Part shown: piece after piece, positions 1 through 10,277 of the stretch
Position numbering within the stretch: position 1 is the first letter of the stretch
Layout of the letters: each line of letters starts with the position of its first letter
Assembly: GCA_033807775.1 (NCBI GenBank)
Contig: CM066313.1
Span: 85,995,484 to 86,059,483 of the forward strand
Length of the DNA stretch: 64,000 nucleotides
Reading direction: 5' to 3'
DNA from: Saussurea involucrata
Lineage: Eukaryota > Streptophyta > Magnoliopsida > Asterales > Asteraceae
The notes under the pieces: model-generated
Seen by the model: the letters and a program-made list of their open reading frames with translations, nothing else
What the model was told of the DNA's origin: nothing
Database searches by the model: none
Translations under genes and position numbers: made by a program

Positions 1-606
1 AAAAGGTATGGTCTCTCTGAATGGCTGGAGATGAGGTTAGCTATCCAACCATCAAAATCTAAGTACAAGGATCATTTCGAAAAGCTGATAAACAGACAGA
101 TCGATTTGATATCTTCTTGTGTGGATATTCCTCCTGTTCCTGATCTAAAGCCGAAAAGAAAAAGGAGCTCACCAAAGAAGAAACGTCAAGATTCAAACTC
201 AGGTCCTGTCATACGAAATGAAACTGGAATTGGTTTCTCTCGCGCTGAAGTACTTGGTCCTGATCCTGATCTATCTGCCCTTGACATCTCTTTGCCACCA
301 TGTGAACTTTTCGTCCCTGGTAAAGTCATCAGTAATCCTTATGGAATATTCTTTCTTGACTACGACGGACGTAAATGCTTTCAACGGATCGCTGAGCTTC
401 CAATCACTCCAATCGAACAGCTCAAAGATCTCATCTACTGGTGCGACTTCAGAAAAGACATTCAGGCACGACACCTAAAACCCTTGATTTTTGAAGCTGC
501 TCTGAAGCTAAAGAATAAAGGAGAAAAGGTTCCTGACTGGATGATTCCAACTGAAAAGACAACCCTTGATGAACTTCTCATTAAGGAAGAACCCTTTGAA
601 GGCTGA
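1..606 (+). CDS. Copia-1 third ORF, C-terminal part (cut by window edge)
   Basis: The frame is open from base 1; the first ATG is at 31, but the protein clearly begins upstream of the window. About 200 residues are visible. A strongly basic stretch (PKRKRSSPKKKRQ, near residue 50 of the visible part) looks like a nuclear localisation signal. It is followed by a compact domain ending in an acidic tail. The layout (low-complexity region, basic cluster, C-terminal domain of about 120-170 residues) matches the end of the third ORF of Copia-2 at 12731-15604. The position just before the polypurine tract and 3' LTR identifies it as the extra 3' ORF of a Ty1/Copia element. Its function is unknown. 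There is no signal peptide or membrane segment in the visible part, so an envelope role is not supported here. Confidence 0.7.
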   Translation, partial: KRYGLSEWLEMRLAIQPSKSKYKDHFEKLINRQIDLISSCVDIPPVPDLKPKRKRSSPKKKRQDSNSGPVIRNETGIGFSRAEVLGPDPDLSALDISLPPCELFVPGKVISNPYGIFFLDYDGRKCFQRIAELPITPIEQLKDLIYWCDFRKDIQARHLKPLIFEAALKLKNKGEKVPDWMIPTEKTTLDELLIKEEPFEG

Positions 607-874
607 CAACAATCACCATTTTCTCTATTGTATCAGTCATCCTTCAGTACTTGTAATTTATTTCGCTTGTACTTGTAATCTTTCTTATTCATATTGTAAC
701 CTGATTCAAAGATTTAAAGAAAGATTTCAGCGAATGTACTTTACTCCATCAGTACTGAAAAGATCCCAGAAAACAGTAAAAGGGACAAATATTTTATGAG
801 TTCTTTTTATCCTTATGTTTTTCATTAAATAGCAATTTTCTTTGTTGTTATGTCATAATCAAATAGGGGGAGAT
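607..874 (+). other. Copia-1 3' untranslated region and polypurine tract
   Basis: Non-coding, AT-rich sequence between the third ORF and the LTR. It ends in the purine run TAGGGGGAGAT (864-874), which directly precedes the LTR and serves as the plus-strand primer site. Copia-2 has the same tract at its 3' LTR. The region holds a TTCAGCGAA copy near 726, the reverse complement of the word repeated in the LTR. Confidence 0.75.
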
Positions 875-1553
875 TGTTGATCCAAACCCTCAGTGATTTG
901 ATAATGACCCTATCTTAAATACTTAGTGAAAATTGTAAGTAAACAATATGTATCAGAGTTTCACTATCGCTGATAAGTACTAAGATCTTACAGTACTGCT
1001 GATAGGAACTCTCGCACTTTTAGATTAAACATTCAGCGAACACTGTTCACCATATCGCTGAGTCTGTTCAGTCCTTATGGTGATCGCTGATAAGTTAGTT
1101 GTTTACTTATGATCCCTGAAGACAAGATTCACGTCAACAAAGGTTCTACGCTGAAGTCGAAGATCAAGCTCAAGAACCAGCGACAAGTCTCCTAATGAAC
1201 TGATGCGGATCAGCGAAGACTCAGATTTGTCCACTCAACGTGAAGTATCAAGTACAAGACTTCAGCTATCGCTGAACTTTATCATTCGCTGAATAGTAAA
1301 TGATAATCGCTGAATCAACAAAAGCTGATCATGAAGTCCTCCGTACAAAGTACTTTTGTCTTAACCTCCCTTGCACGCCACCGTACGAAATGTCAGAAAA
1401 GAACCTCCGAAAATCTGAAATCGTACAACCACTCTAATACTACACTGTTCATTCATGCGGCTACTAAGGTTGTTAAACAAAGGTCAATGACATGCAACCA
1501 ATCCGCTGATGACACGTGTAAAGTGTATACTGAATTGCATTAAATGCATGCAG

Positions 1554-1561
1554 TATATAAA
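1554..1561 (+). promoter_or_regulatory. TATA box of Copia-1 LTR
   Basis: TATATAAA preceded by GC-containing sequence and followed about 190 bp later by AATAAA. This is the usual U3 promoter position in a Copia LTR of this length. Confidence 0.6.
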
Positions 1562-1793
1562 GAGATGAACTCACTTCATTTGAAGTAACTTGCTAACTCT
1601 GGACAAGTTCAAATCTCTCTCAAGATAGGATTTTATTAGTAATCTCCATATCTTTCTTAGTGCAAGAAAACTTAGTGTTCCAACTTGTTTAGATTTAGGT
1701 TTATCCTTAATCTTGTTTCCGCAACAAGCTGTAAATTGTTAATGATTTATCAATAAACAATTTAGAAAAGTAAAATAGTGTGTTTGTATTCAA

Positions 1794-1808
1794 CCCCCCC
1801 CCCCCCCC
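1794..1808 (+). repeat. Poly-C run of 15 near the end of the Copia-1 LTR
   Basis: An uninterrupted run of C lying 35 bp before the LTR end. Its exact length may be uncertain because such runs are error-prone in sequencing and replication. Confidence 0.8.
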
Positions 1809-1843
1809 TTCTACAAACTTGTTTAAGCCTTTCGGGACCAACA

Positions 1844-4272
1844 GCCAGTAAACTTGGCTTATCAGAAGTTTGTTGCATACGCCATGCAAAAATGTGAAAT
1901 CGACCCTTCGGCTGTTTGCAAGTTAGTGTTCAAGAATGGTGATGGGTCATTTGTGGAGTTATGCAATGATGGGGATATCTCTGGTTTTATGCACTTTGCA
2001 GCCGAATCAGAAAGACCTACATTACTTTATGTGTATGTCGAATCCTCGGTGTGCAACGAAGATGATGACGAAGGTGATGACGACGCTGATGACGACTGTA
2101 TTCCTGATTATGTTCCGGAGACGCAACAACAACAACCACAAGAAGGACGCTGTGCTGGAGTTGCTGATGACGAAACCTATGTTTTCAAAACGGGTAATGC
2201 TGATATAGACAGATCAGATACCGATAGTGATGATCACGAAGAATATACCCCTAGTAATAAATCATTTAGTTAGTTAAATGACTATTTTGATATGCCCCCT
2301 ATTCTTCCAGACCAGAATACCCATACACAAACCTACGAACCTGCACCTTATAATCGCAGTTTAAGGTTAGAAGTAGGTCAAGTATTTGATTCGAAGGATC
2401 ACTTGGCAAGTCAGGTCGGACTTAAGTTCATGAAAGAGGGTTTCGAAAGTCACACGCCCAGATCCGACAAAGGCAGATACGTAGTTGAATGTGCGAGAGA
2501 AAACTGTAATTGGAGGATGTACGCGAGGCCCGCGAGAGAGAAAGGAGGGGCGTTACTTATTAGAAAGTTGGACGACGTACACACTTGTACGAGGACGCAA
2601 CTGAATCCCAACCACAAACAAGCCACCAAAAGGACTTTGGGTGCGATACTGAAAGGCAAATTTCTTGATGCTAGCAGGTCATTGCGTCCAAAGGACATCA
2701 TGGACGATGTACACCAGCAGTTCGGCGTCACGATTGGTTGCCACCAAGCTTGGCGTGCGCGATGCAGGACACTGCTATTGGTGAGAGGCACGTTCGAGGA
2801 GTCGTATGAACGACTCCCATCAAATTTATATAATTTACGGCTGCATAATCCAGGTATCGTCACCCAGATAAGGACCGATTCACATGGACGGTTTGATATG
2901 TGCTTCGTTGCCCTTGGACCCTGGGTATGTATTTTAACACGTCATATGTTTTCACATTATAAACTATAACATTTACAAAGCGAAACCACCTACGTTTTTG
3001 CAGATCCGCACATTTCTGGCAAATCTGCGTCGTGTCCTGGTAATAGACGTTGCCCATTTAAAGGGCCCTTACTTGGGTATGATGTTCCTGGCGGTTGCCA
3101 TGGACGAAGATAACTCCATTGTTCCAGTAGCTTTCGGAGTAGGCAAGTCCGAAACCGGGGACGAGTGGATTTGGTTTCTGTCCATGTTGAGAAAACCTAT
3201 CAGAGACCCGCAAGGGTTGGTGTTTATGTCCGACAGGGCTCCTTCCATAAGCGCCGCAATCTCTGCCATGTATCCAAACGCCCCTCACGCCTATTGTTGT
3301 CGACATTTGGAGATGAACGCCAAAACCCAGGACAAACATATTACCACCTACAAGGATGTCTACTAGCAGGCATGCAGAGCATATACGGCTCGGGAGTTTG
3401 ACCGGTACATGAAACTTCTACGAGTTAGTGCCAAGAAAGCAACCAAAGTCATGGACGATGTTGGACCGGAGAGGTGGTCCGCGGCCCATTTTCCTGCACA
3501 ACGGTATGACATTCTGACCTCCAATAGTGCAGAGTCGGTGAATGGACTCTCCTGTTTTGCGCATAAATGTCCGATTGTTACTCTTATGGACTACTTTCGG
3601 AGATTTCAACAAGAGTGATACCAACAAAGACGCCGAAAAGGAGCTGAGCTGCAAAATAGACTCACACCAGCGGCGGAGGAGATAGTTCTCTTCAGGGCAC
3701 GTCACGCGTCGACATGGAGGGTAAGCGAAATCGGGTATGGGAGGCACGAGGTTCGGGATAACCATCTTCACGCGACTGTGCATATGACCGACCATGTTTG
3801 TTCGTGTTTCCAATGGCAAAAATCTGGGTTACCGTGCGGCAATGCCATCGCTGCGGCAAGACATATGGGTCGTAGAGATTGCAACGACTTGGCTATAAGT
3901 TTCTTCACGTCCGAAACTTACCGGAGAACATACGCAGAGGTAATAAATCCAGCTGGACCCCCTGAAGCATGGGTGTATCCACCCGACCCCCTTCCGCCAT
4001 GCTATCCACCGTTAAACGATAAGAACAGAGCCGGGAGACCGAGAAAGAACGACCGACGTCCATCACGTGGTGAAGGTTCGATACAGCGAAAATGTACTCG
4101 GTGCCAATGCGTAGGACATACTCGTGGAGAGTGTCCAAATCCCGCCCCTTCAACCGTGCCAAGGAGTAGACGTTCAGTCAGGCAAGTAAGTAACACGCAA
4201 GGCCCATCGGAGCTTGAGCCACATGAAACTATATCATATGATATCGTTGATCTGAACGTTGATTTCCCTTGA
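1844..4272 (+). pseudogene. MuDR-type (MULE) transposase, 5' truncated, three in-frame stops
   Basis: One frame runs across the region once a 79-bp intron (2925-3003) is removed. In order it shows an acidic N-terminal region; a MuDR-type DNA-binding domain (about 2350-2850, with the CARENCNW and HTCTRTQ signatures); the MULE transposase core beginning just after the intron (IDVAHLKGPYLG and MSDRAPS supply two of the expected acidic residues); a SWIM finger (CSCFQWQKSGLPCGNAIAA, about 3800-3860); and a CCHC knuckle (CTRCQCVGHTRGEC, about 4095-4135). In-frame stops lie at 2271-2273 (TAG), 3364-3366 (TAG) and 3616-3618 (TGA). The last two fall where the family usually has tryptophan, so TGG-to-TAG and TGG-to-TGA changes are likely. 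The SWIM finger has Asn where the final His is expected. The N-terminus was removed by the Copia-1 insertion. The product is surely inactive. Confidence 0.9.
2925..3003 (+). other. Intron in the MULE transposase
   Basis: GTATGT at the start and a pyrimidine-rich TTTTTGCAG at the end. Removing 79 bp joins the DNA-binding part to the transposase core in phase 0 with no frame change. Confidence 0.8.
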
Positions 4273-4410
4273 TTGGGACGATAAATATTGTATGTTTAGT
4301 GCGCTTGTTTTGATATATAACATGATTTTATCTACTTTATCGGCCCGTTGTAATTTGTCAAACATAACTTATGTACGTTGATCTGAACATTGATTTCCCT
4401 TGATTGGGAC
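4245..4410 (+). repeat. 35-bp duplication around the transposase 3' end
   Basis: Copies at 4245-4279 and 4376-4410 differ at one base. The first covers the last codons and stop of the transposase and the second is 131 bp downstream. A short tandem unit (TAATGGTAGTAGTC plus TAAATGGAGA) follows at about 4459-4502 and continues at 53827, beyond Athila-1. Athila-1 therefore inserted inside a minisatellite. Confidence 0.8.
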
Positions 4411-4502
4411 CAGTTATCTTTTGAAAGGTACTTGGAACAGAACATGGGATGATGATCATAATGGTAGTAGTCTAAATGGAGACAATAGTAATGGTAGTAG
4501 TC

Positions 4503-6311
4503 TGTTGGGAGCGTGCTTTGAATACACTTAATAGAACCAATAAGCAAGTATACTTATTTAGAACTATGTCGTCTCTCAAGTAATAAAGTGGTGAAATACC
4601 GAATATCGTCCCACAGAGATTGGAGTTAAAATTGCCATTAAAGTATGATGAAAGAAATGATTTCAGATGACGATTTGGAAGAAAATATCTTTGGTTGGTT
4701 GGTTGATGATTATCACAGATTCTAATTAACAATAATGAAAGAGAAGCAAGGGTGTAAGACTCGTGATGATACGTTAAACCAAATTCCAGTAGACTAATGC
4801 TGCAGGGATGCTGCAGCATAACAGTGACAAAAACTAGTTTTATTATCTACTTTGAGACACGTTCCTCTCGGACTCTCACCATCCCATGATTCCAGTAGCA
4901 GTCAGCAATCTCATCTCTGAGCAGAACCAAAGGTAAAGGAATGATGGAATGGAGTTCTCAAAGTATACGGCGAAACAAATTCTCTTTGTTAAAAGTTACT
5001 CTCTCGATATAACCCCCGTACCTCCTAAGTTTGTGTAATCCTAAGTAGCTTATCTCTAAGTCTACTCCATTTTAACCCTTTGAGAAAAAGATAACTTATC
5101 AAGAATGAATCATTTTAGAAAACAAAAGTAACAACTCTCGTTGCCAGTAACTCTCTCGATATTACCCCTAATGTCATCCAAATTGACGTGTTATTCAATG
5201 GCCTATCTCTAGGTCCATGACACTTTAACACTATCAAAGTGATCAATTTGTTAAGGGATTGTATTATCTTGATAGAACTTGGGTTGGAATAATAAAACAT
5301 CATTTTTGCCATTAAAAACGCCTACTTTCCTTTGATTAACATATCACCCTTTGCCTCACACCCAAGCTTTTATGCTTAGCTACTCATGACAATAAATACA
5401 AGAAAGCAAAAGTAAAAGACTTGGAATGTAAACATGATGCTTGGTAAGTAAATGACTTGGAAATGTAAATGGCTATAACTAATATGACAAGAAAATAAAT
5501 TACAAGTAAGTAAAATGACAAGAATGTAAAGCGGAAAATAAATGCAATAATGTAGAGTACTGAAATGAAGTACAGAAAATTAAAGGCGTAAAGTAAATGA
5601 CAATATTAAAGACGAACAATGGATGTAAAGAAAGCGATCTAAAACAGTCAGCTGGGTGTTCGACGGTTGCTGCAAGCATTCATCTGGGTAGAACAAGATT
5701 TGAAGAAAACTTGAAGAACATGAAGAACACTAAGAACAATAAGAACAAGAAGAATATTTCTAGAGAATAAAGGAGAGAATGTGGACTGATTTTAATCAGT
5801 TCCAGAGGTATCTTAATAAGCAACCCCAAGCCCTCTATTTATAGTGCCAATAGAGGGGCCAAAGGTGTAACAATTAACTAGCTCCATTAAGTTACATTAA
5901 CTAAACTAGTCATAAACTAATTAATAAGTACACAAAAGACTTGAATTGTGACTAGAGGGTTTGGCCAGCTGCAGATAATGTAAAGACCAGAGTAACAAAA
6001 GAAAATCCATTGGTCAAAAGATTAGCCATTTCCACTCCACTTTAGCCATTTGCCAATTCACCTTCTTAAAAAACGTCAGATTCATGCTCCAGCCATGCTG
6101 CAGCACTTGCCTGTGAAAACCAAGGATTTGCAATTTGTACCAAACGTTAGCCATTCACCCTAAATAGTGCAAGTAAATCACAAACCTCAGCTCCAATCTA
6201 TAAAAAGAGAAAAGAAGTAAAAAGATGACTCAAGTTGGGATTTTAAAACACAAAATTCTATAAAAAGGCTAAAAAGGAAGTGCGTAAATACTCAAAATAG
6301 AGCACTTATCA
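4503..6311 (-). repeat. Athila-1 3' LTR
   Basis: 1809 bp, bounded TGTTGGG...TTATCA, paired with 52013-53821. The adjoining internal bases (CACCCCAAAC on the plus strand, from 6313) are the complement of a polypurine tract. It contains ATGCTGCAG copies near 4798-4819 and 6094-6103, the word also found inside the element's coding parts. Confidence 0.93.
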
Positions 6312-7164
6312 CCACCCCAAACTAAGAACTTTGCTTGTCCCCAAGCAATAAAAAGACAAAAGAAAAGACTCAATTTGTTAGAATTTTGCAAGATATGAGC
6401 ATTAAGTGCAAGTCATGAAATTGGTAATGTCAATTGTGTAAAGCATAACCTTTCATAAATCCAAAGTAACCAAAGAAAACAAAATCTAAGTGCAATTTTC
6501 AACCATATGCTAGCATCACATTCTTTTCGTCATGGTCACACATTCATCATCACAAATTACTAAAGCCTTTAGGTGAATTGGGTTTCTCTCTTTTGGCACA
6601 TCTTTTCTCACCTTAGCCTTTTCACACCCCATGTATCAACATTGAAAATTTTCAAATTTGGCACTTTTTGGCTCTTTTCTTTGTTGAATGCATACACCTA
6701 CCCCTATGGGGTATTTTGGTGTTTTAAACCACATGGCAATCTATGATTTTGATTTTTGATGAGCTTTGCTCTTGCCAATTTATTTTGCCATTTTTAGGCA
6801 CCCCCCACCCCAAACTAAAGAATTTGCAATGTCCTCATTGTAAGGGAAAAAGAAGTGTATAGCAAAAGAACAAGGTGGCTGAAAATGTGAAAAAGGAATA
6901 AAAGCATAGATCCTTTTTGTGACATGTGATGAATGTGGACTAAATTGTGTCTCAAGCAAGTGTGATTCTAGTTCTAGCATCCATTACTCCTAGAAATGAA
7001 ACTTGGACTTTTCAGAATTATTCGGGTTATGCCAACAATTATCCATATACCAATCATGTATTTAACGCATGCAAAATAAACCTAATAAGTATAAAAACTT
7101 ATCCCAGACTCAATTAACTAAAACTAAACAGAACATGGAGCGTAAGGGTGTGATTTAACCTGCC
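6312..7164 (-). other. Athila-1 3' non-coding region
   Basis: AT-rich sequence with no supportable ORF. Its LTR-proximal end (a polypurine tract, then TTGTCCCCAAG on the plus strand) resembles the same place in Athila-2 (30403-30450). At 7165 it joins abruptly to the middle of a Gypsy gag with no LTR between. The end of the Athila-1 3' ORF expected here is not recognisable, which suggests a deletion at this junction. Confidence 0.6.
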
Positions 7165-7722
7165 CTACCGGCAGATATGATGACAAGGGTCCGAAGTTCG
7201 AGAGCTTCTACGTTAAGAGAAACTATTGAAGAAGCGAAAGTAATAGAAGAAATGTATGTAAAGGACAAAGAAGAGAAAGCACAGGTGGGAGAGAAAAGAA
7301 AAGGGGAAGTTCGATCAGGATCATCGTATGTATCAAAGCCCTTTTCTGATGGCCCGCATTTAGAGTCGCGTCAAGAACCGAATTGGTGTTCGAAATGTCG
7401 AATTAGGCATTTTGGTCCATGTCAGAGGACCACGTTTGAATGTTATAAGTGTGGGAAGAGTGGGCATTCTATGTATAATTGTCCTATTCGAGGATCTACG
7501 TGCTATGAATGCAAACAACCTGGCCATTACCGTCGAGATTGCCCAAAGTTGAAGAAGGAGGGAGATCAAAGTAAGAAAACAAACATCCCAAAGCCGATGG
7601 GCCGAGCGTATCACATGACAGCTGAAGAAGTTAATGAATCAAGGGATATTGTTTCTGGTACATTCCTCGTTAACTCCATTCCTACGCACATGTTAACTGT
7701 TGGTTATGTCCAAATCATTTGA
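7165..7722 (+). pseudogene. Gag 3' fragment of the left Gypsy unit
   Basis: Open from the junction at 7165 (in frame LPADMM) to the stop at 7720-7722. It corresponds to the last 186 residues of the gag at 10278-11756 and has the two CCHC knuckles (CYKCGKSGHSMYNC and CYECKQPGHYRRDC). The N-terminal capsid part is missing, so this is a remnant. It differs from the full copy at a handful of bases, for example Ala for Asp early in the fragment. Confidence 0.85.
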
Positions 7723-8065
7723 TTTCTAGTTGGTTATATCAGTTACGATTTTGATAAGAGGATAAAGATTTGATAATTATATAATTACTCAAGGAATTTT
7801 GCAAAATTTTCAAGTTGGGGAGCGGGTAATGTTGAAAAGATATGAGATTTATTAATGAAGAAATGAGTTCCTATTCTTTCGGGATCTTTGATTGTGATTA
7901 AGTGATTGAAGAAAGATCAATTAGAAAGTGATGAATTAATAAGAAGTGGATATGTCAAAGTGCTTATGTGACTTTAGAAACGGAGGAAGTCATGAGGAAG
8001 AGATATCCCCATTTGTTTGCTTGGTTTGATTTCGGGGACGAAATAATTTTCAAGTTGGGGAGTAT
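7723..8065 (+). other. Residual pol tail and polypurine tract, left unit
   Basis: After the gag stop the sequence has no long ORF. About 7990-8040 still encodes EEVMRKRYPHLFAWFDFGDE, the typical C-terminal end of Tekay-type pol, showing that pol was removed by an internal deletion. The LTR follows AAGTTGGGGAGTAT. A second AAGTTGGGGAG lies near 7813, so the tract itself is duplicated. Confidence 0.7.
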
Positions 8066-8660
8066 TGTAACATCTCGAATTTTCGTTGTATTAATTTGTG
8101 AAGAATATTAACTATAAGGGTTAAGTTTGTAATTTGGTTAAAGTAAAGTTAATTGGAGATATTAACTTGAGGGTTCATTATGTCATTTCTTTAAAGTAGG
8201 AGGGTATTTGGGAAATGAATTATGACCCATCTGATTTTAAAAGGATGAGGTGTCACACAATTAGTCATTTAATGACTAATTGTGTGTTTGTGGGAGGATT
8301 TCGGTAAGCAGAAAAAGAGATCGAGAGAAAGAACGAAAGGGAGGAAGAAGAGAAAGAAGGATTATTGAAATTGTGGTAAGAAATTCTGTTTTATACCACT
8401 GAATTCTTCTTATGGATAGAAATTAAGCTTGCATTTCATCTGTTCAGAAATGGTTTAAGTTGAGAAAGTGAAGTTGGTGAATAGCATAGTGTTCAGAAAA
8501 CATCCAGGTGAGTTATTCAACTCTCTTTAAAATTAAGCCATTGAAGTTGAAATAGATGGTTAAATATGTGTCTGAATGCTTTAGTATGACTTAATTGATA
8601 AATAGTAGGCTTATTTAGGAGTATTTGTGAACTGGATAAATGAAGAAGACGATGAACAGT

Positions 8661-8831
8661 ACTGCGAAAGAGATAAAATTCGCAAGCATGGCTTGCGAAT
8701 TTTGGAGAAACTCGCAACAGTGGGTTGCGAGAATTAAGAAATTTGCAGCTTTGGCTTGCGAGAATTGAGAAATTCGCAGCTTTGGCTTGCGAAAATTGTA
8801 GCTTTTCGCTACAGTGGCGTGCGATTTTTGT
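8661..8831 (+). repeat. Cluster of TTGCGA-type hairpins in the Gypsy LTR
   Basis: Contains ATTCGCAAGC-ATG-GCTTGCGAAT (8678-8700, perfect 10-bp arms) and CTCGCAAC-AGTGG-GTTGCGAG (8711-8731). Two 31-bp units each include TTGCAGCTTTGGCTTGCGAG or close variants. The partner LTR (about 23745-23925) has an extra 31-bp unit. Confidence 0.8.
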
Positions 8832-9160
8832 GGACTTTCAGTAGCAGTTTGAGGCTTTTATGTGGAATGCAATCTGATATTTATATGCTATTTGTTATAT
8901 GATTATAACTTAGATTTTGATATGAAAGCCATGTTATGAAAAATTGTAAGGGACTTATTTGTGAGTCCGATCATGTAGTTTACATTTGAGATATTGATCC
9001 CCGTACTAAATAGCAAAGAGGGGATAGTTGAGAAGTCGAGGTGTCGAGATTAATATTTTTATAGATGTATATAGAATATGTTACGGGATATAGTATATAG
9101 TATTGTATATACTTATGATAGAGTATAATGGATCCATAGGCTCTAGCTTATATGAACACA

Positions 9161-9420
9161 TGGAATTGACGTGAGTAATCGTAATTCCAATGTGTGTATG
9201 TTGAATGTGGAATTGACGTGAGTAATCGTAATTTCCATTTATATGAATTAAGGAATTGATGTGAGTAATCATAATTCCTGAGTGTATGTTAAATGTGGAA
9301 TTGATGTGAGTAATCGTAATTCCTATTTTGCATTTTTGGGAAATCATGGGATTGATGTGAGTAATCGTAATTCCTGATTTCTAAAGAGGAATAAAGATTG
9401 ACATGAGTAATTGTAATCTC
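9161..9420 (+). repeat. Six-copy dispersed repeat with GGAATT/AATTCC ends
   Basis: The unit GGAATTGACGTGAGTAATCG followed by TAATTCC recurs six times with variable linkers. The last copy has drifted (AGATTGACATGAGTAATTG). GGAATT and AATTCC can pair, so each unit is a potential hairpin. The same array is present at about 24264-24523 in the other LTR. Confidence 0.8.
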
Positions 9421-9675
9421 TACTTCCTTTCTAATAAATAGGCATGTGTAATTGCTATTTATTAGATTTGAGCATTGATCTAGAATCTGGGATTGATTCG
9501 TAGCTGGCTCTGGTTTGTGGTACTATGACTTACTGAAGGTTAGTCATAGTTTTGAGTTTGGGTAGGTTCCCGTTGTTGAGATTGAGCACGTGTACGGTAA
9601 GATGGTTGAGAACATGTTTGATTTATCTATTGATATTTTGATTGTTAAATTTTAATTTGATTTGAATATTCTCAC

Positions 9676-9689
9676 TAGGCGAAAGCCTA
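9676..9689 (+). other. Hairpin TAGGC-GAAA-GCCTA near the LTR 3' end
   Basis: A five-base stem with a GAAA tetraloop, preceded by TTCTCAC, 316 bp before the LTR end. The two other chromovirus families in this window have a hairpin with a four-base loop after the same CTCAC at a comparable position (42068-42083 and 54340-54357). Confidence 0.6.
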
Positions 9690-10008
9690 ATGTTTCAAGT
9701 TGAATTTTCTTACCAGGTACAAGTTCCGGGAAGTAAGCGGGGATGTGTGATGAGGACTTTTGGAAAGATTCAAACTTAGAGATGACGGAGGATCTAGCTA
9801 TTCTTTTGATATTTTTGGGACGAAGGATTAGATAACCTAGTTAATCTGATTATGATGTAATGATTAGATTAAAAGGTTATTTAAGTTAGTTGTTTATTTA
9901 TATAAAACCTTACTGTTGATTCTCTTGTTATATAAGTTTGACGTTATTTGATCATAACTTGTGAAATTTTAAGGTTTAAATTAGCCCTGTTTTTAGGGTG
10001 TTACAATA

Positions 10009-10020
10009 TGGTATCAGAGC
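10009..10020 (+). promoter_or_regulatory. Primer binding site, initiator tRNA-Met type
   Basis: TGGTATCAGAGC begins three bases after the LTR. It matches the complement of the plant initiator methionine tRNA 3' end and fixes the plus-strand orientation of this Gypsy unit. Confidence 0.9.
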
Positions 10021-10277
10021 AGTAGTTTAAGCGAACTAGGTATGATTTTTGAGATACCCAGACTTAAGTTGTGATGAATTAAGTTATGATCCGTGAGGTA
10101 TGGGTAGAATTGTTAAGACTGGGTAGTCTTAAGAGTCGACAGAAATACGCGAAGTTAGTACTGTAACGATGGTAATGAGGATTCTCATGTATAATTTGTT
10201 CGCAATTTCAATTAGCTACTGTTATTATGAATATATTATTACACAAGCATACTTATTCCTAATTGTTACAGTGACTG

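Larger units (their letters stand above)
875..1843 (+). repeat. Copia-1 3' LTR
   Basis: A 969-bp LTR starting TGTTGATCC after the polypurine tract and ending ACCAACA, so it carries the short inverted terminal repeat TGTTG/CAACA. It contains a TATA box (1554-1561), an AATAAA near 1752 and a run of 15 C. The first 450 bp repeat the word TCGCTGA in both directions. MULE transposase sequence resumes at 1844, so this is the right end of an element that inserted into the transposase. Its left end and target duplication lie outside the window. Confidence 0.85.
8066..10005 (+). repeat. Gypsy LTR shared by both tandem units
   Basis: 1940 bp, TGTAACATC...GTGTTACA, paired with 23138-25108. It serves as 3' LTR for the left unit and 5' LTR for the right unit. 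It is 31 bp shorter than its partner because it has two rather than three copies of a 31-bp unit in the hairpin cluster. It contains hairpin clusters (8661-8831), a six-copy array (9161-9420) and a single conserved hairpin (9676-9689). Confidence 0.92.

Noticed and set aside
9081..9347. 88-codon minus-strand ORF, also at 24184-24450
   Set aside because: A translation of the six-copy LTR repeat in both LTRs, not a gene.
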